The position numbers and the translations under genes are program-made. DNA of 6,080 nt, from NCBI GenBank assembly GCA_020438185.1, contig JAGQVC010000115.1, positions 1-6,080 on the forward strand, given 5' to 3'. The DNA comes from Bacteroidota bacterium. GTDB lineage: Bacteria; Bacteroidota; Bacteroidia; M30B66. Shown here in pieces: positions 1 to 5,416 of the stretch. The notes under the pieces are model-generated. The model was not told the origin of the DNA, did no database searches, and saw nothing but the letters and a program-made list of their open reading frames with translations. Every line of letters begins with the position of its first letter. Position 1 is the first letter of the stretch.

Positions 1-231
1 GAAATGCAAATCGTTGTAAATGAATAAGGCAGGTAAATAAGCGTAATAACCTTTGGCATCTGACCGAATTATCCCTTGGGAATACTTTTCAGGCCAGTTC
101 AGGTTGGATGACACTGCAATCATTAAAAATGCAGCAATATAAATTGCAGTTTTACCAGTGAAAATACCAGATGAAAACCTCAAAATTAATCTATTTAAAC
201 GGAATTGATTTTGCTTTATTCCAATATACAT
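1..231 (-). CDS. N-terminal part of a polytopic membrane protein, cut by the left window edge
   Basis: The minus-strand frame is open from an ATG at 231-229 to the window edge and gives 77 residues with no stop. The N-terminus is basic (several Lys and Arg in residues 6-18), followed by one clear hydrophobic segment at about residues 28-40 (TAIYIAAFLMIAV). After it comes the stretch SSNLNWPEKYSQGIIRSDAK, then GYYAYLPALFIYNDLHF. From memory, this 'SD-x-KGYYAYLPA-FIY-DL' pattern follows the first membrane helix in large Bacteroidota membrane proteins of unassigned function, some annotated as GT39-like glycosyltransferases; I cannot assign the substrate. It lies immediately downstream of mazG on the same strand and is probably co-transcribed with it. 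The start is uncertain: the ATG at 231 makes a 41-base overlap with the end of mazG, whereas a TTG at 183-181 would avoid overlap. I am confident that it is coding and a membrane protein, less so about start and family. Confidence 0.72.
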   Translation of the reverse strand, partial: MYIGIKQNQFRLNRLILRFSSGIFTGKTAIYIAAFLMIAVSSNLNWPEKYSQGIIRSDAKGYYAYLPALFIYNDLHF

Positions 232-973
232 CCATTTCTTCAAGGCTCATATCTTCAAGGCTTTTACCCGCTTTTTTGCTTTCTTCCTCAAGGTAAGTGA
301 AACGGTGAATAAATTTTCGGTTTGTTTTCTCCAGTGCATCTTCCGGATTAATGTGTTTGAAGCGACTAAAATTTATCAAAGCAAATAATAAATCTCCAAA
401 TTCCTCTTCCATTTTATCCTGATGTCCCGCATCAGTTTCGGCTTTAAATTCATTTAATTCCTCCAGAACTTTCTCCCAGACTTGTTCAGGCTTTTCCCAA
501 TCAAATCCAACCCCTCTTGCCTTTTCCTGAATTCTCAGCGCTTTAATCATTGCCGGTAGCGAACGTGGAACTCCACTTAGAGCTGAACGATTCCCCTCTT
601 GCATTTTAATTTTTTCCCAGTTGGCCTTTACCTCATCCTCGTTTGCAACCTGAGTATCGCCGTAAATATGTGGATGACGGCGTATCAGCTTTTCGCATAA
701 GGTATCGATAACATCAGCGATATTAAATTGTCCTGTTTCGGAAGCAATTCTTGCATAAAAAACTATGTGGAGCAATACGTCACCTAGTTCTTTTTTTACC
801 TCTTCCAGATCTCCGCTCATAATGGCATCCGATAATTCGTAGGTTTCCTCAATACTCAAATGCCGGAGCGATTCCATGGTCTGTTTCATATCCCAGGGAC
901 ATTTCTCCCGCAGTTCATCCATTATCACCAGCAATCGGCCGAAGGCCTCTTTTTTTTCATCAAAATGCGACAT
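191..973 (-). CDS. mazG: MazG, nucleoside triphosphate pyrophosphohydrolase
   Basis: The product hydrolyses (d)NTPs to NMP and pyrophosphate in the cytoplasm, which removes damaged or excess nucleotides. The 260 residues match the usual length of two-domain MazG (E. coli 263). The N-terminal domain carries the family hallmark CPWD (residues 25-28) and the Mg-binding pattern EExxE (E42, E43, E46) with ExxD (E62, D65). The C-terminal domain repeats it as E171, E172, E175 with E191 and D194. The pattern GNRSALSGVPRSLPAMIKA (127-145) is the usual linker. All metal ligands are present in both halves. The frame stays open upstream to 1099, but the start at 973 is preferred. The family begins at about MSHFDEKKEAF, AAGGAAA lies about 10 bases upstream, and the extra 42 residues are Cys-rich and unlike any MazG. 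The gene diverges from the plus-strand PagL-like gene, with 56 bases between the two chosen starts. Confidence 0.96.
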   Translation of the reverse strand: MSHFDEKKEAFGRLLVIMDELREKCPWDMKQTMESLRHLSIEETYELSDAIMSGDLEEVKKELGDVLLHIVFYARIASETGQFNIADVIDTLCEKLIRRHPHIYGDTQVANEDEVKANWEKIKMQEGNRSALSGVPRSLPAMIKALRIQEKARGVGFDWEKPEQVWEKVLEELNEFKAETDAGHQDKMEEEFGDLLFALINFSRFKHINPEDALEKTNRKFIHRFTYLEEESKKAGKSLEDMSLEEMDVYWNKAKSIPFK

Positions 974-996
974 ACTTATCAAATTTCCTTTTCGTT

Positions 997-1004
997 TACC
1001 TTTG
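997..1004 (+). promoter_or_regulatory. Bacteroidota -7 element (TACCTTTG) for the PagL-like gene
   Basis: TACCTTTG fits the Bacteroidota primary-sigma -7 consensus TAnnTTTG exactly. Transcription would start roughly 4-7 bases downstream, at about 1008-1011. That falls on the upstream ATG at 1009 and so argues for translation starting at the ATG at 1030. I see no clear -33 TTTG about 20 bases upstream, so the element is supported by its -7 half and position only. Confidence 0.5.
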
Positions 1005-1021
1005 CAGCATGAAGGAATTGC

Positions 1022-1026
1022 GAAGG
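1022..1026 (+). promoter_or_regulatory. Ribosome binding site candidate that decides the start of the PagL-like gene
   Basis: GAAGG stands three bases before the ATG at 1030. accA has the same arrangement (GAAGG at 4437-4441, three bases before its ATG). The ATG at 1009 has no purine-rich site before it. The spacing is shorter than the classical optimum, so this is supporting rather than decisive evidence for the 1030 start. Confidence 0.4.
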
Positions 1027-1029
1027 TTA

Positions 1030-2118
1030 ATGCAAAAGTACACCAATGGCATTTTGATATTGCTGTTTGCCTTATGCATTTCGTCAACCGTTTTTTCACA
1101 AACGTCTGTTTATCCTACTGCTATTGGTGTTCGTTACCACAATGGCTTTATTGTGCAGCACAAACAGGATATGGATCCATTGGTTACTGCTCATATTCCT
1201 GCGATTGAACTATTTTATCGTTACAATTTCTCAGGAGTTAAAGAATGGGAAAAGTTTTACAATTACCCGCATGCCGGACTGGCGATTCAATGGTTGAATT
1301 TCAGAAATAGCAAAATGGGACAAGCCTGGTCGGCACTTCCATACATGAGTTTCCCACTTCGAAAAGGGAAACATACAGAATGGCATTTCAGAACCTCGGT
1401 CGGAATTGGTTACCTGACAGGTAAATTTAATTTGGATGAGAATCGAAAAAATATCGCAATAAGTACTGGCTTCAATGCAGCAATTCAATTTAATTTACAG
1501 GCACATTGGCATTTATTCAGAGAAGCTGAGTTACTTACTTCAGTTTCATTTTCCCATTTTTCGAACGGAGCATTTAAGGAACCTAACGCGGGAATTAATA
1601 TAGCGGGAATTAATGCAGGTTTAAATATAAATCTGGGTAAACCAGTCAGGGTTAATCACAATTCATTTCCCATACTGGAAAGAAAAATCAGGTGGCTTGG
1701 TACTGTTTCAGGTTTCCCGAAAGCTACCAAACCGGTTGAAGGTCCTAAATTTATGGCATGGACTTTCTCGTTTAGCGGATTGAAAAGATTTACAGGAAAA
1801 AGTTCTCTTGGCGGCTCGTTTGATTTTATGTATGATGCCTCATTAAGTTCCAGAGCAAGACAAACATTTAGTGAAATCAAAACTCCTGTAAGAATGGGAA
1901 TTACGCTAGCATATGAACTGCATGTTGGGCGCATAACAGTTCCAATTCAGCAGGGATTTTATTTAATCAATCCAATTAAGCAGGACGGATTTGTATACCA
2001 GCGTATCGGCATCAGGTACCACATAACACATAGGTGGATAGCTCAATGCCTGATTAAAGCACACATGACCAGTGCCGATTATGTTGAACTAGGTTTTGGA
2101 TACTTTATAAACCGATGA
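1030..2118 (+). CDS. PagL/acyloxyacyl-hydrolase-like outer-membrane beta-barrel protein
   Basis: This is probably an outer-membrane barrel related to lipid A 3-O-deacylase (PagL), which removes the 3-position acyl chain of lipid A. The start at 1030 gives 362 residues beginning with a good signal peptide (TNGILILLFALCISSTVFS, cleavage likely before QTS). The ATG at 1009 would add MKELRRL but coincides with the predicted transcript start. The rest is rich in alternating hydrophobic/aromatic strands and ends in YVELGFGYFINR, as outer-membrane barrels do. The segment HFSNGAFKEPNAGIN (residues 176-190) lines up without gaps with P. aeruginosa PagL HYSNAGLKQPNDGIE. It keeps the catalytic His (H176) and Ser (S178) but has Asn (N190) in place of the catalytic Glu. 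The protein is about twice as long as PagL; the extra roughly 170 C-terminal residues look like further strands. Its stop overlaps the start of the GIN lipoprotein. Family membership is fairly sure; activity is inferred. Confidence 0.78.
   Translation: MQKYTNGILILLFALCISSTVFSQTSVYPTAIGVRYHNGFIVQHKQDMDPLVTAHIPAIELFYRYNFSGVKEWEKFYNYPHAGLAIQWLNFRNSKMGQAWSALPYMSFPLRKGKHTEWHFRTSVGIGYLTGKFNLDENRKNIAISTGFNAAIQFNLQAHWHLFREAELLTSVSFSHFSNGAFKEPNAGINIAGINAGLNINLGKPVRVNHNSFPILERKIRWLGTVSGFPKATKPVEGPKFMAWTFSFSGLKRFTGKSSLGGSFDFMYDASLSSRARQTFSEIKTPVRMGITLAYELHVGRITVPIQQGFYLINPIKQDGFVYQRIGIRYHITHRWIAQCLIKAHMTSADYVELGFGYFINR
1033..1040 (-). promoter_or_regulatory. Bacteroidota -7 element (TACTTTTG) for mazG
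   Basis: Read on the minus strand, bases 1040 to 1033 give TACTTTTG, a match to TAnnTTTG. It would start mazG transcription at about 1025-1029 and leave a leader of about 50 bases before the ATG at 973. It lies inside the first codons of the divergent gene. No good -33 element is visible, so the call rests on the octamer and its position. Confidence 0.4.
1588..1617 (+). repeat. Two-copy 15-base in-frame tandem repeat in the PagL-like gene
   Basis: GCGGGAATTAATATA is followed directly by GCGGGAATTAATGCA, so 12 of 15 bases match in an uninterrupted run. It encodes AGINI-AGINA and runs into GLNIN, a strand-like repeat directly after the PagL-type active-site segment. The first unit supplies the Asn that replaces the PagL catalytic Glu. 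This may be a chance or old duplication within a barrel strand. Confidence 0.55.
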
Positions 2119-2849
2119 AATCACTCTGTTCCATATTGCTTTTGTTATTTGTACTGCATGCCTGCAAGAAGGAACAAATGAATGATTGTTTTACAAAAAC
2201 AGGCATCATCCAAAGCGAAATAAGGGAATTGGAGCCTTTTGATACGATTCATATTAACCGGAGGCTGGAAATTACCCTGATAGAAGACACTATTAACTTT
2301 GTTAAGGTTACCGGAGGCGAAAAGCTAATTCCACAATTTATTACTGAAGTTAATAATGGCGCATTAACTTTAAAAAATGATAACCGGTGTAATTTCATGA
2401 GGACTTATAAAATTCCTGTCCAAATGGAGATACATTTTACTCAGCTTAGAAAAGTGATTTCATACGGAAGTAGCACCATCAATTGCCCCGACACGCTGCA
2501 CCAGCCAGAGTTAACATTTGAATTCTGGGATTCTGCTTCCGACCTGAATTTATTAATTGATAATAACCGGCTCGAAATAATTCAGAATACCGGTGCAAGT
2601 GATGTTGTTGTTAAAGGTCGAACCTATGATTTATCAGTTTACATGGCTTCACTTGGATTTGGTGATTATGATGAATTACTATGCGATCATGTTTATGTTC
2701 AGACTCTGAGTTCCGCTGACTGTCGTGTTTACGCTGATTCCACATTTTACTTTAAAGTGAATGGCAACGGCAATATTTACTACAAAGGCCCGGGAGAAGT
2801 TATTTATCTGGAAAGAAGTGCAGGAGGAAATATTGCTCCAATATTATAA
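2115..2849 (+). CDS. GIN-domain (DUF2807) lipoprotein
   Basis: The product is a 244-residue predicted lipoprotein. Residues 1-17 form a lipoprotein signal (MKSLCSILLLLFVLHAC, lipobox LHAC, lipidated C17), followed by KKEQMND. This lacks a strong acidic surface-export signal, so the protein may face the periplasm, although that rule is not absolute. From about residue 36 to the end it reads as the head-GIN beta-solenoid domain: ELEPFDTIHINRRLEITLIE near the start, then repeated short strands with Asp/Asn/Gly turns, ending in the typical NGNGNIYYKGPGEVIYLERS (217-236). Such proteins are widespread in Bacteroidota and have no agreed biochemical role ('putative auto-transporter adhesin, head GIN' is only a domain name). 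The start is fixed by the ATGA overlap with the upstream PagL-like gene, which implies translational coupling and co-expression. The domain call is firm; the function is unknown. Confidence 0.85.
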   Translation: MKSLCSILLLLFVLHACKKEQMNDCFTKTGIIQSEIRELEPFDTIHINRRLEITLIEDTINFVKVTGGEKLIPQFITEVNNGALTLKNDNRCNFMRTYKIPVQMEIHFTQLRKVISYGSSTINCPDTLHQPELTFEFWDSASDLNLLIDNNRLEIIQNTGASDVVVKGRTYDLSVYMASLGFGDYDELLCDHVYVQTLSSADCRVYADSTFYFKVNGNGNIYYKGPGEVIYLERSAGGNIAPIL

Positions 2850-2868
2850 GTCAGTTTATTCGATAAAA

Positions 2869-3423
2869 ATGCAGTCCATTCACTTTAATATTGAAACTGA
2901 CCGACTTATTCTCAGAGATGTTCGCCCATCTGATGCTGAAGGATTTTTTGAGCTTGACAGCAATCCTGAAGTACACCGGTTTCTGGGAAATAATCCGGTT
3001 AAAAATATTGAACAAAGCAAATCGGTAATTGACTTTTTACTCAAGCAGTACCGGGATTTTGGAATTGGACGATGGGCGGTTGTAGATAAGAAAACCGATG
3101 AATTTATTGGCTGGGCAGGAATAAAGTATGTAACAGAACCCTCGAATAACCGTATAAATTTTTATGATTTAGGCTATCGCCTGATTGAGCGTTACTGGGG
3201 AAAAGGACTAGCAACGGAGGCTGCACAAGCCAGTCTTAAATATGCATTCGAAACACTGAAGCTCGAAAAGATTATTGGCACAGCACATATTCAGAACGAA
3301 GCTTCAAATAAAATTTTAAAAAATATCGGGTTCAATTTTATCGAGCATTATTACTATGAAGATATTCTTTGCAACTGGTATGAATTGAATAAAGCTGACT
3401 ATTTTTCGGGAAATAATAAATAA
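2869..3423 (+). CDS. GNAT-family N-acetyltransferase, RimJ/RimL type
   Basis: This 184-residue protein transfers an acetyl group from acetyl-CoA to an amine. The N-terminus FNIETDRLILRDVRPSDAEG (6-25) is the standard RimJ/RimL-like beginning. The acetyl-CoA-binding motif A is at DLGYRLIERYWGKGLATEAA (100-119), with the pyrophosphate loop in WGKGLATEA. Motif B follows at HIQNEASNKILKNIGF (140-155), with the conserved Asn143 and Ser146. The length is typical. The frame is open back to an ATG at 2761 inside the lipoprotein gene, but the family starts at MQSIHFNIETDRL, so 2869 is chosen; only an A-rich run (GATAAAA) precedes it. It lies 19 bases after the lipoprotein gene with no visible promoter and is probably read from the same transcript. 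The substrate cannot be told: ribosomal protein, antibiotic and small-molecule acetyltransferases all share this fold. Confidence 0.92.
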   Translation: MQSIHFNIETDRLILRDVRPSDAEGFFELDSNPEVHRFLGNNPVKNIEQSKSVIDFLLKQYRDFGIGRWAVVDKKTDEFIGWAGIKYVTEPSNNRINFYDLGYRLIERYWGKGLATEAAQASLKYAFETLKLEKIIGTAHIQNEASNKILKNIGFNFIEHYYYEDILCNWYELNKADYFSGNNK

Positions 3424-3467
3424 TTGAGGTTAATTAGAAATTCAATTGATTAGATTTAATCACAATT

Positions 3468-3488
3468 ATTCAGAACGAATTTCTGAAT
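3468..3488. terminator. Weak stem-loop between convergent genes, possible bidirectional terminator
   Basis: ATTCAGAA and TTCTGAAT form a perfect 8-base-pair stem around the 5-base loop CGAAT. It sits 44 bases past the GNAT stop and 14 bases past the ispE stop, where a shared terminator would be expected. The stem is AT-rich and no long U run follows on either side, so termination is plausible but not strongly supported. A smaller stem, TGATTA/TAATCA with loop GATT, lies at 3447-3462. Confidence 0.35.
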
Positions 3489-3501
3489 CAATTTGCCCTG
3501 G

Positions 3502-4323
3502 TCAAATTCCTTTTACCAATTTAATCAGGTAATTCTCCGGAAAATCGAAACCAACATCCGGTGATTGATGGAATATCCCATAACAGGTTGATCCACTTCC
3601 TGTCATGCTGACATAGAATGCCCCAGCTTTCTTTAGGCTTTCGAGGATGTCGGCAATTTCAGGATACAATCTTTTAACAGGTGCTTCAAAATCATTTACG
3701 GCAAGTTCCTGCCAGGCTGTATAGGGCGCTGATATCAGTTTTTCCATCCATCCTGATGGAGCAGTATTAGGCTCTATCAAGCCAAAGGCTTGTCGGGTAG
3801 AAACGTGAATACCCGGATTAATCAAAACAATCCATTTATTCCGTAGAGAAAATCCTGCAGGCTCAAGAATTTCCCCTCTGCCCTTGACATTGCATGCCGA
3901 ATCCTGAATAAAAAATGGACAATCACTCCCCAATGTGGCGGCATGTTTCATCAGTTGTTCGTTACTGATTGGCAAATCAAACTTAGCCTTCAATAACCGA
4001 AGCATAAAGGCGCCATCGGAAGAACCGCCGCCCAGGCCAGCCCCGGTTGGAACTATTTTGTGCAAGTAACAATCAACTCCGGGTAAGGCAAATTGCTCAT
4101 TTAATATGTCGTATGCTTTCCGAACCAGGTTCGAATCAGCATCGCCCGGGACGGGCAAACCCGACATAAACAAACGAAATTCATCCCGGTCGTTTTCAAC
4201 AACTTCGAGAACGTCTGTAAATGCGACAGGAACAAAAATGCTTTCAATGTTATGAAAACCATCCTCCCTGCGCTTGGTAACATATAATCCCAGATTTATC
4301 TTTACAGGAGGAAAAACAACCAT
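3502..4323 (-). CDS. ispE: IspE, 4-diphosphocytidyl-2-C-methyl-D-erythritol kinase
   Basis: IspE phosphorylates the 2-hydroxyl of CDP-methylerythritol with ATP, the fourth enzymatic step of the MEP pathway to isopentenyl diphosphate. The organism therefore makes isoprenoids by the non-mevalonate route. The 273 residues are in the normal range. The GHMP-kinase motifs are all present. PPVKINLGLYVTKRREDGFH (5-24) holds the catalytic Lys8. The ATP loop PTGAGLGGGSSDGA is at 92-105. LGSDCPFF (131-138) supplies the catalytic Asp134. MTGSGSTCYGIF (240-251) is the C-terminal Gly-rich motif. The start at 4323 gives the family's usual short lead before the PxKINL motif. The gene stands alone: it converges on the GNAT gene and diverges from accA across 121 bases. 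No clear ribosome site precedes it, as is common in this phylum. Confidence 0.97.
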   Translation of the reverse strand: MVVFPPVKINLGLYVTKRREDGFHNIESIFVPVAFTDVLEVVENDRDEFRLFMSGLPVPGDADSNLVRKAYDILNEQFALPGVDCYLHKIVPTGAGLGGGSSDGAFMLRLLKAKFDLPISNEQLMKHAATLGSDCPFFIQDSACNVKGRGEILEPAGFSLRNKWIVLINPGIHVSTRQAFGLIEPNTAPSGWMEKLISAPYTAWQELAVNDFEAPVKRLYPEIADILESLKKAGAFYVSMTGSGSTCYGIFHQSPDVGFDFPENYLIKLVKGI

Positions 4324-4444
4324 ACAAATTCATTAAATACTGATAATGTGAACCTTAAAACTATTTAACAAAATTTAAGCTTCGAATCGAAAATACGGTA
4401 TTGACATGAATGATTAACTTGCGCCCCCTGAAAATTGAAGGCCT
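4324..4444. other. Divergent intergenic region between ispE and accA
   Basis: These 121 bases must hold the promoters of both genes. A small near-palindrome, TTCGA-a-TCGAA, sits at 4381-4391, almost midway. A degenerate -7 element for accA is at 4415-4421. On the minus strand TAGTTTTA and TATTTTCG each differ from TAnnTTTG by one base, and neither can be preferred for ispE. I see no small ORF, RNA gene or riboswitch here. Confidence 0.5.
4415..4421 (+). promoter_or_regulatory. Possible degenerate -7 element upstream of accA
   Basis: TAACTTG resembles TAnnTTTG with one T missing and lies 30 bases before the accA ATG, close to the 33-base distance seen for TACCTTTG before the ATG at 1030. TTGACA at 4401-4406 is too close to serve as its -33 element. 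Between it and the gene is GAAGG at 4437-4441, three bases before the ATG, a candidate ribosome site. The call is tentative. Confidence 0.3.
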
Positions 4445-5401
4445 ATGACCTTTCTTGATTTTGAACAACCGGTTGCCGAATTGTTCGAGCAACTCGAAAA
4501 AGCCCGCCAGCTCGCTGAAGCAGGCAAAGTTGACATGGCGTCAGCTATAAAGGAACTGGAAATTAAAATAGACCAGACCCGCAAAGAAATTTACAATAAT
4601 CTGAGTCCCTGGCAACGGGTTCAGGTTTCACGGCATCCCGACCGACCATATACATTGGCTTACATCCAATATATGACGGATGGCAATTTCATGGAATTTC
4701 ACGGAGACCGAACAGTTGGCGATGATAAAGCAATGATTGGTGGATTGGGTTGTGTTGACGGCAAGTCCATCATGTTTATTGGTCAGCAGAAAGGAGCCAA
4801 TACAAAAATGCGCCAGCTTAGAAGATTTGGGATGCCAAATCCTGAAGGTTATCGAAAGGCTATGCGTCTAATGAAATTGGCTGAGAAATTTGGAGTTCCC
4901 ATAGTTACATTTATCGATACACCAGGCGCCTATCCCGGTCTGGAAGCCGAAGAACGCGGTCAGGGAGAAGCGATTGCCCGAAACCTTTATGAAATGACCA
5001 AATTACGCGTACCCGTGGTATGTGTGATCATCGGTGAGGGAGCATCGGGCGGAGCCCTGGGAATTGGAATTGGCGATAAAGTGTTGATGCTTGAAAATAC
5101 CTGGTATTCAGTTATTTCACCTGAAAGCTGTTCTTCAATTCTTTGGAGAAGCTGGGAATTCAAGGAGACTGCTTCAAATGTGCTCAAGCTTACTGCCGGA
5201 GACATGATGAAAAACAAGCTGATTGACGGCGTGATTCCTGAACCTGTTGGTGGTGCGCACACCAATTATAATGAGGTTTTCAAAACGGTGAAAACGGAAA
5301 TTTTGAAACACGTAGCCAAACTTTCGAAAATTAAACCTGAAAAAAGAATCGAAAATAGAATTGATAAATTCTCCGGTATGGGAGCTTTTATCGAAGAATA
5401 A
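4445..5401 (+). CDS. accA: AccA, acetyl-CoA carboxylase carboxyltransferase subunit alpha
   Basis: AccA pairs with AccD to move the carboxyl group from carboxybiotin to acetyl-CoA, giving malonyl-CoA for fatty-acid synthesis. The 318 residues match the usual length (E. coli 319). The N-terminal 50 residues are the expected helical arm (FEQPVAELFEQLEKARQLAE and onward). Then come the conserved LSPWQRVQVSRHPDRPYT (53-70), EFHGDR (84-89), GQQKG (113-117) and GMPNPEGYRKAMRL (129-142). The crotonase-fold core follows: DTPGAYPGLEAEERGQGEA (158-176), with GEGASGGALGIG (197-208) forming the oxyanion-hole region, and SVISPE (222-227). The start at 4445 fits the family N-terminus and has GAAGG just upstream. 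An accD partner is not in the window, and AccD cannot be replaced by the next gene, which carries its own two-domain carboxyltransferase. That gene begins 15 bases downstream, so the two are probably co-transcribed. Confidence 0.97.
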   Translation: MTFLDFEQPVAELFEQLEKARQLAEAGKVDMASAIKELEIKIDQTRKEIYNNLSPWQRVQVSRHPDRPYTLAYIQYMTDGNFMEFHGDRTVGDDKAMIGGLGCVDGKSIMFIGQQKGANTKMRQLRRFGMPNPEGYRKAMRLMKLAEKFGVPIVTFIDTPGAYPGLEAEERGQGEAIARNLYEMTKLRVPVVCVIIGEGASGGALGIGIGDKVLMLENTWYSVISPESCSSILWRSWEFKETASNVLKLTAGDMMKNKLIDGVIPEPVGGAHTNYNEVFKTVKTEILKHVAKLSKIKPEKRIENRIDKFSGMGAFIEE

Positions 5402-5416
5402 AGAAAACTACAGCGC

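Noticed and set aside
974..1099. A 42-residue N-terminal extension of MazG starting at 1099
   Set aside because: It is Cys-rich, unlike known MazG N-termini, overlaps the divergent gene and its promoter, and the family-like start lies at 973.
1656..1934. A 92-residue minus-strand ORF opposite the PagL-like gene
   Set aside because: It has no domain, no ribosome site and no supporting context; the plus-strand frame is clearly the coding one.
2761..2868. An earlier start of the GNAT acetyltransferase inside the GIN lipoprotein gene
   Set aside because: The 36 extra residues do not resemble a GNAT N-terminus and are an out-of-frame reading of the conserved GIN C-terminus; the ATG at 2869 fits the family.
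4324..4400. A promoter for ispE at TAGTTTTA or TATTTTCG on the minus strand
   Set aside because: Each differs from TAnnTTTG by one base, neither has a -33 partner at the right distance, and AT-rich sequence yields such near matches often.
4401..4421. TTGACA at 4401 as the -33/-35 element of an accA promoter
   Set aside because: Only about 9 bases separate it from TAACTTG, and no -10-like hexamer lies 17 bases downstream, so the spacing fits neither Bacteroidota nor sigma-70 promoters.
4987..5265. A 92-residue minus-strand ORF opposite accA
   Set aside because: It is antisense to the conserved AccA core and has a low-complexity, non-family composition.
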